NCBI RefSeq assembly: GCF_025150745.1
Contig: NZ_CP102282.1
Location: forward strand, 2,429,501 to 2,493,500
Reading direction: 5' to 3'
Origin: Eubacterium ventriosum
Lineage (GTDB): Bacteria > Bacillota > Clostridia > Lachnospirales > Lachnospiraceae
Length of the DNA: 64,000 nucleotides
Shown: piece by piece, positions 53,063-63,125 of the stretch
Layout of the letters: each line of letters begins with the position of its first letter
Position numbering within the stretch: position 1 is the first letter of the stretch
Program-made: the position numbers and the translations under genes
The notes under the pieces: model-generated
Told to the model about the DNA's origin: nothing
The model's input: the letters and a program-made list of their open reading frames with translations, nothing else
The model's database searches: none

Positions 53063-54613
53063 TTACTTGAAAAATGGATCATCTGTATTCCATACAATCT
53101 CTATATTGTCCTCTCCATTGATAATCACTTTTTTGATTACCTTCTGGATTTTCTCTCTGTCAAAAGATTCCATATTGATGATACTTTCTAACTGTGTCTC
53201 AAACTTACTAGAAGAATTATCTTCTGGCGGTATTTCTGTTTTAAGCTGTTCGATTTCCTGATGCAATTCATCAATCTGCTCCACCATCGCCTTTGAACGC
53301 TTGACATACTCTTCTCTAGTGAGCTTGTCATCCTTATAATCAGAATACAACATCATTTTTTTACTGCTGAGGCTCTTCACCTTCTTTTCAAGTGTTGCAA
53401 TCTTTTCTTCCGGAGATACTTCTTTCGATTTACCAGCTTTCTTTATTCCTTTCTCATCCAGATAAGCTGTTGCATACATATTTACAATTTTCATGATTGC
53501 ATCTTCAACCTTGGCAATTTCCACCCTGTTGCTTTTGCATGGAGAATTTTTCTCAATTCGGGACGATGAGCAAAGAAGAATGTCACCTTTTACCCTTTTG
53601 CTGGGTGCCAAGGCTCTGCCACATACCCCACAATAATAAAACGGATTATAGTTTCTCTTACCACGCTTTGGACGAATATATTTTTTTGAATTAGCGTGTG
53701 CCATATCAAATAATTTCTGAGTAATAATAGGTTCATGACAATTCTCTATCACAATCCATTCGTCTTTAGGCACATAGGTTGAAGTGTTATTGCTGCCTAC
53801 CCTCTTCTTTGTTTTATTCCATATCAGTTTTCCAAGATAAACTTCATCGTTTAATATATCGCGGATAGAAGAAGTACTCCACAAGCTTTTCACTTCAACT
53901 GCATGAAAAAAGTTTTTGCTTCCTTTTCTCTTCTTATATGCGGATGGTGTATCAATACCGTGAGCATTTAAGTAATTTGCCACTTCCGTTTTTCTTTTGC
54001 CCTGTGCGGTCAGTTCAAATATCAGCTTAACCACTTCTGCTGCTTCCGGATCTACAATAATCTTATGCTTATCATTTGGGTCTTTGACATATCCATACCT
54101 CAACTGACCACTAATGTTCTCCCCATTCAGTATCCTTGTGTGCTTTGCAGAACATATTTTATTGGACAAGTCCCTGCTATAAAGCATATAAATTAAATTC
54201 TTAAACGCAACATTCATACCACCGGTGGAACCATCATAGTTATCGCTGTCATAATTGTCATTAACTGCAATAACCCGCACCTGATAAAGTGGAAGTATCT
54301 GCTCCAGAAGACTTCCAACTTCAATATAATCCCTTCCGAGTCTGGATAAATCCTTTACTACAATGCATGATATTTTCTCAGCCCGGATATCCTCCATAAG
54401 CTTCGTATAGCCTGGTCTTTCAAATTTTGTTCCAGTAAATCCATCATCACAGTATTCCTGTACCTTCGTATCCTTAAGCTCCGAATGATTTTCAATATAT
54501 GCTTTTAACAATTCCCTCTGGCTGGATACACTGTTACTCTCCTCTTTCCGATTTAATGATACATCTTCATCTTCCATAGAAAGGCGAATATACATAGCAG
54601 TTATCTTACTCAT
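53063..54613 (-). CDS. Large serine recombinase
   Basis: 516 residues. The catalytic domain (~1-150) begins ITAMYIRLSMEDED and includes SVSSQRELLKAYIENHSELK (catalytic Ser and neighbouring motif) and VVKDLSRLGRDYIEVG with the active-site Arg residues. A recombinase domain (~165-290) and a zinc ribbon (FYYCGVCGRALAPSKRVKGD and SSRIEKNSPCKSN) are followed by a coiled coil. Such enzymes integrate and excise phages and integrative elements. It overlaps the upstream recombinase fragment by 8 bases. Confidence 0.95.
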   Translation of the reverse strand: MSKITAMYIRLSMEDEDVSLNRKEESNSVSSQRELLKAYIENHSELKDTKVQEYCDDGFTGTKFERPGYTKLMEDIRAEKISCIVVKDLSRLGRDYIEVGSLLEQILPLYQVRVIAVNDNYDSDNYDGSTGGMNVAFKNLIYMLYSRDLSNKICSAKHTRILNGENISGQLRYGYVKDPNDKHKIIVDPEAAEVVKLIFELTAQGKRKTEVANYLNAHGIDTPSAYKKRKGSKNFFHAVEVKSLWSTSSIRDILNDEVYLGKLIWNKTKKRVGSNNTSTYVPKDEWIVIENCHEPIITQKLFDMAHANSKKYIRPKRGKRNYNPFYYCGVCGRALAPSKRVKGDILLCSSSRIEKNSPCKSNRVEIAKVEDAIMKIVNMYATAYLDEKGIKKAGKSKEVSPEEKIATLEKKVKSLSSKKMMLYSDYKDDKLTREEYVKRSKAMVEQIDELHQEIEQLKTEIPPEDNSSSKFETQLESIINMESFDREKIQKVIKKVIINGEDNIEIVWNTDDPFFK

Positions 54614-55511
54614 TCAAATCACCTTCTCTCTTATTTTTTACCTGTAACAGTTCTTCCAGACAATCATCATAAACCAGATTTACGGAAATTCTGCCACCTT
54701 CAAACACCTGTACCTTGTCAACAAATGCATCTGCCAGCTCTTTGTTGAGTTTTCTGCATTTCAGATATTTATTGATAAGATTTTCCCAGTCTTCATCAAT
54801 CTTATAATTCTTTGAATACAAGTTCTGAGATATTAAAAGATTATCTATCTCCTTCTTCAAAGCTTCGCTTTTTAAAAGATACTGCTGTTTTAATGTCAAA
54901 TATTCACTCTCATTAATCAAATGTTCGGAATAATCTCCATATAACTCAGAAAACTTGCGGTTTACCTTCTCCAGTTCCCTGCGCTGTCTGGTAATGGCTT
55001 TTTCATACACATCGTATTTTTTCAGTCCACTACTTCTTGAGTTTAATTCCCGTATTACGCTTAATGCGTCAATACAACAACGCATATGATTTGAAATCTG
55101 AGCAAATACAGCTTTGTTGACATCCTCCTGATCAATTTTGTGTCTTGAACATGCCGGATTAACGCCATCTGAAAAAGTTCCACAATAATATACATACGAT
55201 TTTGTTGTTCTTGGAGCAAGTCTCATTCCCTTGCCACAATCTCCGCATATAATTTTTCCCTTTAGTAAATTCTTTTCGTTAGTTGGATGTTTCTTAAACT
55301 CTTTTGCAAAATAAGCATCCGAGATTTCCTTTACTCTTTCCTGTGCCTTTTCAAATGTCTTTTTGTCGATAAGCGGCTCATGCGTATTTTCAACAACGAC
55401 CCATTCACTTGGATCTGTTGCATGGAGTGGAATATTATTGTATTTCTCAATTACTACTTTCCCATGCACCGCCGAACCAATATAAGGGAACTGCTCCCTG
55501 TCACATCAAGC
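54606..55511 (-). pseudogene. Second serine recombinase, C-terminal half only
   Basis: From about 55511 the frame reads FPYIGSAVHGKVVIEKYNN, the end of a recombinase domain, then VVVENTHEPLIDKKTFEKAQ, a zinc ribbon (IICGDCGKGMRLAPR, YYCGTFSDGVNPACSRH) and a long coiled coil. The catalytic N-terminal domain and half the recombinase domain are absent, replaced by dinB sequence. A start at ~55469 is possible, but the product cannot recombine DNA by itself. It may still serve as a partner for the intact recombinase. Confidence 0.85.
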
Positions 55512-55837
55512 CAGCACTCATCAATTCCATATGGCTCCTGTCTGTCCGTATATTCTGCATATATCTCATGAGCCATTCTTGAGAACCGAAGATATAAGTC
55601 CATTCTTGGTGATACAAATGTTATGTCCGGACAGACCTGCTTTGCCTGCCAGAGTGCCATTCCTGTTTTCACACCGTACTTCTTGGCAATATAGTCGGCT
55701 GTTAAGACAATCCCATGTCTTGCCTCCGGGTCACCGCCTACTGCCAGTGGCTTTCCTGCAAGCTCCGGATGATGCAGATGCTCAATCGAAGCATAGCAAC
55801 AGTTGATATCTGAATGAAGTATTACCCTGTCTCCCAT
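55454..55837 (-). pseudogene. Y-family DNA polymerase (dinB/umuC) truncated at the junction
   Basis: Start at ATG 55837 after AGGAGG. MGDRVILHSDINCCYASIEH carries the Asp of the palm and the steric-gate-like Tyr; GKPLAVGGDPEARHGIVLTA and YGIDECWLDVTGSS with the catalytic DE follow. At about residue 120 dinB sequence stops and runs into the recombinase fragment in another frame, ending after ~10 foreign codons. The rest of the ~420-residue polymerase is missing here. It is divergent from the LexA-like gene. Confidence 0.88.
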
Positions 55838-55947
55838 CTGCATAACCTCCTGCATTTAATCTGTCACTACCATAACCTTTAGTCCAAGTATATGAGTAAT
55901 GTTTCTTACAGGGCATAGTATAACCCCAAGAATAATCGACTGTCAAC

Positions 55948-55961
55948 GGACACATGTGTCC
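55948..55961. promoter_or_regulatory. 14-bp palindrome between dinB and the LexA-like gene
   Basis: GGACACATGTGTCC is a perfect palindrome in the divergent promoter region. A half copy (GGACACAT) occurs at 56828-56835, upstream of the small XRE gene. It is a good operator candidate for the HTH-S24 regulator. Confidence 0.65.
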
Positions 55962-55988
55962 TTTTTCTCATTATATTGGATTTTTAAC

Positions 55989-56017
55989 TTGAATAATTGG
56001 CACTATTGCTATATACT
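55989..56017 (+). promoter_or_regulatory. Promoter of the HTH-S24 regulator
   Basis: TTGAAT (55989-55994) and TATACT (56012-56017) are 17 bases apart, ~55 bases before the start codon. Confidence 0.65.
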
Positions 56018-56072
56018 ATGGAGTGAAAAGAGACATTTGAAATCAACAAAATGAAAGAAAAGAGGCGTATGT

Positions 56073-56807
56073 ATGTACTCAATCGGAGAAATCATTTCAT
56101 CATATAGAAAAAAGAAAGGCTTGCTCCAACAGGATCTCGCTGATGAACTGGCAAAGGAAGGCATTACCATTTCCTATAAAGCCATATCCAACTGGGAGAG
56201 AAATCTTGCTGAACCAAGCGTTACCATATTTTACAAAGTGTGTAGAATCCTTGGTGTTACTAACATGTATGAGGCATATTTTGGAGTAAATCCTACTGAT
56301 CCTTTCTCCTCACTTACTGATGAAGGCAGGGAAAAGGCTATGGATTATATCAATCTGCTCCACGCATCCGGAATGTATGAAAAGCAGACTGCTAAGATAA
56401 TTCCATTCCGTAGCATTGATATTTTTGAAAATGCCGTATCAGCCGGAACCGGTAACTTCCTTGTAGACGGACCGAAAGAGACTGTACGCATAGATGAATC
56501 TATCCTGCCGGAAGATACTACTTTCGGTGTCCGCATTAGTGGTGACAGTATGGAACCAGAATTCCACAATGGTCAGATTGCATGGGTATTACAACAGGAA
56601 TCTGTTGCTAATGGAGAAATCGGCATATTCGCTCTTAACGGAGAAGCCTATATTAAGAAATTACAAAACGATAAAGACGGAATTTTCCTTATCTCACTCA
56701 ATGAAAAGTATGCACCTATCAAGGTCGGAGAAAACGACCGCTTAGACATATTTGGAAAAGTTCTTGGAAAATCTGATGCTTCTGCTATTACAGGACATTG
56801 TCGATAA
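56073..56807 (+). CDS. LexA-like HTH-S24 regulator
   Basis: 244 residues. N-terminal Cro/CI helix-turn-helix (residues ~8-65: LLQQDLADELAKEGITISYK then AISNWERNLAEPSV). Residues ~125-240 are an S24/LexA peptidase: catalytic Ser in GVRISGDSMEPEFHNGQ (~165) and catalytic Lys in GEAYIKKLQNDKDG (~195). DNA damage would trigger self-cleavage and relieve repression. It is divergent from dinB and is the likely controller of that SOS-type polymerase. The start follows GAAAAGAGGCGT. Confidence 0.92.
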   Translation: MYSIGEIISSYRKKKGLLQQDLADELAKEGITISYKAISNWERNLAEPSVTIFYKVCRILGVTNMYEAYFGVNPTDPFSSLTDEGREKAMDYINLLHASGMYEKQTAKIIPFRSIDIFENAVSAGTGNFLVDGPKETVRIDESILPEDTTFGVRISGDSMEPEFHNGQIAWVLQQESVANGEIGIFALNGEAYIKKLQNDKDGIFLISLNEKYAPIKVGENDRLDIFGKVLGKSDASAITGHCR

Positions 56808-56891
56808 AATTGCAATTCCTTTTTATTGGACACATTATTTTGCATAATTGAAAATAAGAAAATATCTATAGAACTGAAAGAAGGGATTTTT

Positions 56892-57092
56892 ATGGCGGTT
56901 ACCAATAATATCAGAGAAATCCGAGAGCAGCGTGGCATTTACCAGGATGACCTTGCCGCTGCTATCGGATACAGCACCAAAACTGTCGGCAGGATAGAAC
57001 GTGGGGACAGCACCCCATCTGCCGAGTTTATGCTGCGAATATCAAAGTACTTTAATATGCTGGTGGAAGATGTATTCCATGTGGAAGATTGA
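56892..57092 (+). CDS. Small XRE-family regulator
   Basis: 66 residues starting at ATG 56892 after GAAAGAAGGG. IREIREQRGIYQDDLAAAIG and YSTKTVGRIERGDSTPSAEF form a complete Cro/CI helix-turn-helix, and the protein has little else. It lies about 85 bases after the HTH-S24 gene and a half-palindrome lies in front of it. Confidence 0.88.
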   Translation: MAVTNNIREIREQRGIYQDDLAAAIGYSTKTVGRIERGDSTPSAEFMLRISKYFNMLVEDVFHVED

Positions 57093-57119
57093 GCTGGGTA
57101 TTTTATCCAGCTTAATCTT
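57085..57119. terminator. Hairpin after the small XRE gene
   Basis: AAGATTgAGCTGG pairs with CCAGCTtAATCTT. No T-run follows, so it may be a partial terminator. Confidence 0.5.
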
Positions 57120-57196
57120 CCGCTCCCTGTAAATGAGAATTTGTCCGCTCCTTTATATAAAATAATTCCATTTTTCAGAACTACTAACTATTTTTC

Positions 57197-57250
57197 TTAT
57201 CTAAATGACATTGATTATCTAATTAACTACATTATTTTCTGTCTAAAATA
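57197..57250. repeat. Direct repeat, left copy, at the ftsH end
   Basis: CTTATCTAAATGACATTGA and, after a spacer, TTATTTTCTGTCTAAAAT recur as CTTATCTAAATGACATTGA and TTATTTTCTATCTAAAAT at 60852-60900. The two copies bracket ftsH, the hydrolase gene and the IS4 remnant. Confidence 0.6.
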
Positions 57251-59046
57251 TCCATAAATTCGTCGCCTGTAATTGTTTCCTTCTCATACAGGTACATAGC
57301 CAGTTCGTCCAGTTTTTCCCTGTTTTCAGCAAGGATTTTTCTTGCTTTTTCATGCTCTGCTTTTACGAGCTGCACGACTTTTTCATCAATTTCCTTCTGT
57401 GTATCTGCAGAACAGGAAAGAGACGTATCGCCGCCAAGATACTGGTTGGTCACGTTTTCCATTGCCACCATGTCGAATTCATCTGTCATGCCGTAGCGGG
57501 TGATCATCGCTCTTGCAATTTTTGTTGCCTGTTCGATATCATTGGAGGCTCCGGTCGTGATCTCACCAAATACGATCTCCTCTGCCGCACGTCCGCCTGT
57601 AAATGTAGCAATCTTATTCTCAAGTTCTTTTTTCGTCATCAGATATTTATCACCCTGCTCAACCTGCATAGTGTAGCCGAGTGCACCTGAGGTACGCGGG
57701 ATGATCGTAATCTTCTGGACCGGAGCTGAATGACTCTGTAATGCAGCTACCAGAGCGTGTCCTATCTCATGATATGCAACAACCTTCTTCTCTTGATCTG
57801 AAAGAACCGCATTCTTCTTCTGATATCCTGCAATAACCACTTCTATACTTTCTTCGAGATCAGATTCATTTACAACGGTCCTTCCACTACGGACAGCACG
57901 TAATGCTGCTTCATTTATGATATTGGCAAGCTCCGCACCGGATGCACCCGATGCCATACGTGCAATCGTATGCAGATCAACATCATCAGATGCTTTTATC
58001 TTCTTTGCATGAACCTTTAAAATTGCTTCACGGCCTGCAAGATCCGGCAGTTCAACCGGCACACGTCTGTCAAAACGTCCCGGACGTGTAAGTGCCGGAT
58101 CTAACGACTCCGGACGATTCGTTGCAGCAAGAATGATGACACCATTATTTCCTTCAAATCCGTCCATCTCTGTAAGAAGCTGGTTTAAGGTCTGCTCCCT
58201 CTCATCATTTCCGCCCATTTGTCCGTCACGCTTTTTACCAATGGCATCAATTTCATCAATAAACACGATACATGGTGCCTTTTCCTTTGCCTGTCCGAAA
58301 AGATCTCGAACTTTGGAAGCTCCCATACCGACAAACATCTCAACAAATTCTGATCCGGACATTGAGAAAAATGGTACATTTGATTCACCCGCCACTGCTT
58401 TTGCAAGCATTGTTTTGCCGGTTCCCGGAGGTCCTACAAGAAGGACACCTTTTGGCATAGACGCACCTACATCGGTATACTTCTTCGGATTGTGAAGATA
58501 ATCAACGATCTCTGAAAGGTTTTCTTTCGCCTCATCTTCTCCTGCAACGTCTGAAAAACGGATTCCCTCACTGGATTGCACATAAATCTTCGCATTGCTT
58601 TTTCCCATTCCAAAAGCCATCGAATTTTTTCCTCCGGCATGCTCCATCAGTTTCTTCGCCATATAATTTCCCAGTGCGATAAAAAGGATCAATGGCAAAA
58701 CCCCTGTCAGCAGGAAGCTGATGATCGGTGACATCTGCTTATCGATATCTTTTGCGAATACTGCTCCACATTCATATAGCCTGTCCGTCAGGTTCGGATC
58801 GTTCATCAGACCTGTTTTATAAATATTTTTTTGATCTTTATCTGTAAAGATGATCTGATTGTCCTTAACTTCTACTTCACCGATATTCTTCTTCTCGATC
58901 ATGCTCATAAAAGTTCCATAATCCGTTTCCTTTACCTGATGCTCCATAAGGATTGGTGTGACAACCAGATTAAATACGATCAGCACTATTAACACAATCC
59001 CATAATAATATGCCAGTGGTTTTTTCGGTGTTTTAACTTCTTTCAT
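57232..59046 (-). CDS. ftsH: ATP-dependent zinc metalloprotease FtsH
   Basis: 604 residues. Two N-terminal membrane segments (~12-30 and ~110-128) bracket a small extracellular domain. AAA+ ATPase: [17 protein letters not shown] (Walker A, ~205), [12 protein letters not shown] (Walker B, ~265), [19 protein letters not shown] (second region of homology, ~315). Zinc protease: [11 protein letters not shown] (HExxH, ~430) and a third zinc ligand near [16 protein letters not shown] (~505). It degrades membrane proteins. Base composition is clearly more G-C-rich than in the first 50 kb, suggesting transfer. It is preceded by the hydrolase gene on the same strand. Confidence 0.96.
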   Translation of the reverse strand: MKEVKTPKKPLAYYYGIVLIVLIVFNLVVTPILMEHQVKETDYGTFMSMIEKKNIGEVEVKDNQIIFTDKDQKNIYKTGLMNDPNLTDRLYECGAVFAKDIDKQMSPIISFLLTGVLPLILFIALGNYMAKKLMEHAGGKNSMAFGMGKSNAKIYVQSSEGIRFSDVAGEDEAKENLSEIVDYLHNPKKYTDVGASMPKGVLLVGPPGTGKTMLAKAVAGESNVPFFSMSGSEFVEMFVGMGASKVRDLFGQAKEKAPCIVFIDEIDAIGKKRDGQMGGNDEREQTLNQLLTEMDGFEGNNGVIILAATNRPESLDPALTRPGRFDRRVPVELPDLAGREAILKVHAKKIKASDDVDLHTIARMASGASGAELANIINEAALRAVRSGRTVVNESDLEESIEVVIAGYQKKNAVLSDQEKKVVAYHEIGHALVAALQSHSAPVQKITIIPRTSGALGYTMQVEQGDKYLMTKKELENKIATFTGGRAAEEIVFGEITTGASNDIEQATKIARAMITRYGMTDEFDMVAMENVTNQYLGGDTSLSCSADTQKEIDEKVVQLVKAEHEKARKILAENREKLDELAMYLYEKETITGDEFMDILDRK

Positions 59047-59096
59047 GGTCTTTCCTCCTGTTGTTCTGCGATATACTTTCTCCGTGCATTTTCGTA

Positions 59097-60086
59097 TTAT
59101 TTATTCTGCCATCTGACTTCGCCCTTGGACAGAAGCGGATAACAGATCAGCTGATCTGAATCCAGATTTTCCGCATGCATGTCAACCGCTGTGATCTGAT
59201 GATTATCATAAGTCGTATAATAATAAATACCTTTTGCTGTATTACAACAGGACGTGTATATCGTGATCTCATATTTGCCTTCTGTCACCTCACAACATCC
59301 ACGCTGCTGATCTACAGATCCTAAGATATGGAAGAACTGGCTTACACTCTCACCCTCTTCTTCACCGGAGATCGAATTTAATTTTGTAAAGGCAACTTTC
59401 ACAAATCTTGACTGGCTGGAAAGATCTCCAGGTATTCCCATTCCACCCATTCCTCTGCTATATGCATCAAGCTGTAATACTCCTGCAAAAGTACTCTCCG
59501 GCTGTTTTCTGGATACTCCGGCATAATTATTCAGTGCAAACATCTGACCCAGGAATGGTGGATTATTGGTAAGCACTCCTACCGGATTATCATATACATG
59601 CAGCCCATCCTTCATAGACTCAACAACGATACAGGCGTCTTTGTCTGCAATGATCCAGTGAAGCTGTGCTGTCGGCAGCTGTTCACTGAATGCTGTGCCT
59701 GTCAGTCTCATTGCTGCCAGCTTCTCTCTCGCCTCTGCTACAGTAGCACACTGTGTAAGGATCCATGGGATGAACTCGAACTGTGCCACCTGGCTGACTT
59801 CTGTTTCATCTTCCGGCAAAGCCTCTTCATATGCCGCATTGCCGACAAAATTAAGACCTGCCATTCCAAGGCCTTTTTCATTAACAGCATCATAATAAAG
59901 CGGATAACCTCCTGCAACAAATGCCATTCCGATCAAAGCATAATGGCTTTTTATCTTCCCGGCAAACCGGAAATCAAATTCGTAATTTCTTGGCGTTATC
60001 GTGATCTGTTCCCCATAGGAAAATTCATAATCAAGCGTTCTGCCCATATAAAAATCTTTTGTTTTGTAAGTTGCTGCTGTACACAT
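59097..60086 (-). CDS. Choloylglycine hydrolase family protein (bile salt hydrolase-like)
   Basis: Start at ATG 60086 after AAGAAGAGGTG, giving MCTAATYKTKDFYMGRTLDY; removal of Met exposes Cys2, the N-terminal nucleophile. The family residues follow: Arg in MGRTLDY (~17), Asp20, Asn of VLTNNPPFLG (~170) and Arg of SSQSRFVKVAF (~225). About 329 residues, usual length. Enzymes of this family release amino acids from conjugated bile acids or cleave penicillin V-type amides. In a gut Lachnospiraceae a bile-salt role is most likely; specificity needs assay. Cytoplasmic, no signal peptide. Confidence 0.9.
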   Translation of the reverse strand: MCTAATYKTKDFYMGRTLDYEFSYGEQITITPRNYEFDFRFAGKIKSHYALIGMAFVAGGYPLYYDAVNEKGLGMAGLNFVGNAAYEEALPEDETEVSQVAQFEFIPWILTQCATVAEAREKLAAMRLTGTAFSEQLPTAQLHWIIADKDACIVVESMKDGLHVYDNPVGVLTNNPPFLGQMFALNNYAGVSRKQPESTFAGVLQLDAYSRGMGGMGIPGDLSSQSRFVKVAFTKLNSISGEEEGESVSQFFHILGSVDQQRGCCEVTEGKYEITIYTSCCNTAKGIYYYTTYDNHQITAVDMHAENLDSDQLICYPLLSKGEVRWQNK

Positions 60087-60107
60087 ATCGAACACCTCTT
60101 CTTTCTG

Positions 60108-60299
60108 CTATAATAATCCTGCAAACAATCGCATAAACAACTGTTCGAGCCGTAAATATGCACTCCGTCCTGTGCGGTACTTTTTGGTCACTTCCCTGCA
60201 TTCATTCATGGTTGCTCCCAGATCATCTCTTATATCCAAAACTGTCTGACTATCCGCCATAAAACAACCATTTTCAAAGTGGTGATAAAGCAATGCCAT
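60108..60299 (-). pseudogene. Cardiolipin synthase C-terminal remnant
   Basis: ALLYHHFENGCFMADSQTVL and ECREVTKKYRTGRSAYLRLE then MRLFAGLL match the very C-terminus of phospholipase D-type cardiolipin synthases of Firmicutes, including the conserved YxHFE and terminal RLFAPLL-like end. The two HKD catalytic motifs are missing. It ends 22 bases before the hydrolase gene. Confidence 0.75.
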
Positions 60300-60317
60300 T
60301 CAGTTAAGCATCATTTT

Positions 60318-60344
60318 AGTGGTTTTCTGTCATAGAAAGCCACT
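60318..60344. terminator. Hairpin upstream of the cls remnant
   Basis: AGTGGtTTTCTgtcaTAGAAAgCCACT followed by GTTTTTA on the plus strand. It lies exactly at the break point of the cardiolipin synthase homology. Confidence 0.45.
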
Positions 60345-60454
60345 GTTTTTATACCTAAAACTTTAAAAATATTACAAAAAACAGTTGACAAGTAAGCCAA
60401 TATATGTTGCGTAAGCCTTGATTATAAACATATTTCAAGGCGGCTCATTATGGC

Positions 60455-60787
60455 TGATTTTTCTTATCTAATTTAAAATCCACACTCGACAACTGCATCA
60501 CAGAACTCGATGAAATTCACTCCATGTTCTGCCGTAATCCGGAAAGTGATTTTACTAGGAACCGCAAACTTTCTTTCCGCGAATATATTCAGTTTATGCT
60601 CCAGATGCAGAGTAAATCCGTTTCAAATGCAGTAAACATATGCAGGGCATATCTCAAACACGATGGTAACGAAACAGAGTCCATGCTTCTCATACAAAAG
60701 TATCTGACACCTGTCAAGTACAATCGAAAATATCCTATCCACCTCCGTCCAAAGAGAAATAGGGATTTCATGTATCGGGTTGCATAA
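60455..60787 (+). pseudogene. IS4-type transposase remnant
   Basis: The frame after a TGA at 60450 reads DNCITELDEIHSMFCRNPES and DFTRNRKLSFREYIQFMLQM, the N-terminus of IS4-family transposases, then jumps to LIQKYLTPVKYNRKYPIHLR, its C-terminus. The DDE catalytic core is deleted and no start codon remains. Confidence 0.7.
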
Positions 60788-60851
60788 ATCTCGTTACCAT
60801 TATACTGCATTATAAGGCAAATAAGCAATCTGTCTTTTTGTCATAAAAAAC

Positions 60852-60900
60852 CTTATCTAAATGACATTGAATGATTTATTTTCTATCTAAAATTTTATTA
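60852..60900. repeat. Direct repeat, right copy
   Basis: Matches the ftsH end region at 57197-57250, with a ~12-base deletion between the two halves. It looks like a decayed copy of the last codons and trailer of ftsH. Confidence 0.55.
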
Positions 60901-60994
60901 AAGCGACTAAAGACTCCATAGTTTGTGTGTTTGACTTACTGTTTATATCTATCTTCTCCTAAATATTTTTCTAGTCATTGCAATATAAAATTGC

Positions 60995-61385
60995 TTATAC
61001 AGTCTCTCCCTTAAGCGTCCTGGTATTCTGGATAATATACAGAGCGACCGATATGACCATCATTATAGCGCACAAACCAATCAACAGATCTGATACCATC
61101 GGTGTAATTTGGAACCATATAATATCCCTATTTGGTATGTAACTTGCTTTTACTAATCCATGGCGTACCAGATCGGCAATCCACTCTGCATCTTTTACAT
61201 CCGTCTTACGTCCGGGAACTCCTTTGATATGCTGCGCATTCACAACCATGATCGGTATCTGTTCTTCTTCAAATATATTATATACAGGTTTCCAATAAGA
61301 GCCCGTACTTTCCATGGCAGCCATCTCACAATCTGTTTCTTTCAGCCACGAAACTAATTGGAGATCTTGCAGGCCTCCTGGATTC
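60995..61385 (-). pseudogene. IS110 transposase N-terminal remnant fused to a membrane tail
   Basis: MAAMESTGSYWKPVYNIFEE and VPGRKTDVKDAEWIADLVRH belong to the RuvC-like N-terminal domain of IS110 transposases. After IPNRD the sequence switches to VSDLLIGLCAIMMVISVALY then IIQNTRTLKGETV, a hydrophobic tail of unknown origin. The transposase is truncated and non-functional. Confidence 0.8.
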
Positions 61386-61395
61386 TATCGACCAG

Positions 61396-62983
61396 CTTTT
61401 TGGAAAATATAATGCTTTTTTATAATCTAATAGCTTTTGAAAATCTAATGCTGCTATTTTAAATCCGAAGAATAACCGGGTACGTTTTTTGCCATGCACA
61501 GGTATCTTGTCCACATGATATCTTCGACGAAGAAGAGAGGGAATTGCTTCTACTCCATTTCTAAATTTTGCATATTCAGAAAATTCTTCCGTCTGCATGT
61601 ACTGTAATTGTTTTGCACGACCAACGGATTTCCAAGATACTTCCTTTCGGACTCGTGTTTTTAGAAAACGCGACTGACACCGTTCTTTGTAAGGACATCC
61701 TTCGCAGTCACTTATCCGAAAATACGCAACGGAACGCTCATTGCCTGGATCATAGATACAGTCTTCAGGTACACGATTATTCTTACATTTGATGAGATAT
61801 TTTCCATCATCAGTAAAAACAAAATCAGCATATATTTCATCTGGTTTGCGTCCTGTGAAATTGGTTGTAACAAGTTTTAGATTATGTTCAGATGCTAAAC
61901 GTGAGTTCTCTTCTCCGCTGTATGCCCCATCGGCAACAATAAAAGAACCATCAGAAAAATCTTTTTTCTCATTAAGATAATCTTTCATAAACTGATTATC
62001 TGCGTAGGTATTTTGCTGGTAATCGTAGACAATGACCAGACTGCTTTTTTCTCCGACAGCTTCAACTACGTTTCCAACGTATCCAAGATGTCTGCCACCT
62101 GCTTTATAGCGGAAAGTGGCTTCTGGATCAGAAGGATTAAGCAATACTTCTGAAGGATTTTCAACTTCCTCTTTTTTGTCGAAGCCGCCTTGAGCCACCA
62201 TCATCAATGATTGTGCGTTCCTTTAATAGGCGAATAAGAAGCTGATATTCACTTGTATCATCAAAATCACCGGTTGAATCACAAATCTTTATCAAGATAT
62301 CTGCATCTTTCATCACAACAACGTTTCTCTCAGTTGCATCCATATCCCGCTTGTGATAAATGCATTTATTATAATCATCTTTTTTAATATAATGATATTG
62401 TTCATCCGGAATTTTTGTTCCACGCTCATCCATTATTTTGCAAAGATTAGCAACACAAGTATAAAACAATTCAAGCAATGAGAGGTTTCTGATATTTGCA
62501 GCAACCATTAAACTGTCCATACGTTGTTTATCCGGAGTGATATCCATAAAATCAGATATTTCTTTTGCCATTTTTACAACACATTCATGAATAAGATCAA
62601 CATCATGCTCTGTTTCCTCTTGCTCTAAACCTGCTGAGGGTTCTGTCACTAATTGGCTGCTCTTCAAAACTGGTTGTGTGCAGTGCATACTGATAGCGGA
62701 TATCAAATGCCATAGCTTCAACGATCTCATCGTCAGTAACATTAAGAGCTTCTTTAAGAATCAGTGCCCCAACAATCACATTGACCGGAGTATTAGGTCT
62801 GGATGCTTTTTTACTGTAAAGAACAGAAAAAATATTTTCATCAATAGCAGGAAAAACTTTGTCTGCAAAAGTATTTGCCCATGATTTTTCTAACATTCGT
62901 TTTTCGCGTTCTGTAAGATTAAAAGTACTGTCTAAAACAGTAAGCTGTTGATTATCATTTTTAACAAAAGACATATAGATCAC
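61396..62983 (-). mobile_element. IS1182-family transposase broken by frameshifts
   Basis: Three overlapping frames together make one IS1182-type transposase. 62983 onward: LTEREKRMLEKSWANTFADK. The middle frame (to ~62190) has DITPDKQRMDSLMVAANIRN with the first catalytic Asp. The last frame (62207 down to ~61396) has NPSDPEATFRYKAGGRHLGY, FIVADGAYSGEENSRLASEH and a zinc cluster CEGCPYKERC. Frame changes lie near 62660 and 62190, and the C-terminus runs into IS110 debris. No clear terminal repeats were found. Confidence 0.85.
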
Positions 62984-63125
62984 CTCATAAAATGCTACCT
63001 ACATTTTACCAAAGAATCCAATGTTTTTACATATCGTGTTAAGTTTTCAAGGTACAAATTTATATCAAAGGCTATAAACCTTTTGACACCCTAATCTTTT
63101 ATTTTATCTTCTCCGGAGCAGTTTT

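Noticed and set aside
58133-58495. 120-codon plus-strand frame inside ftsH
   Set aside because: Antisense to the conserved AAA+ domain.
60524-60787. Intact small gene downstream of the hydrolase
   Set aside because: The frame continues upstream without a start and matches two ends of an IS4 transposase, so it is a remnant.
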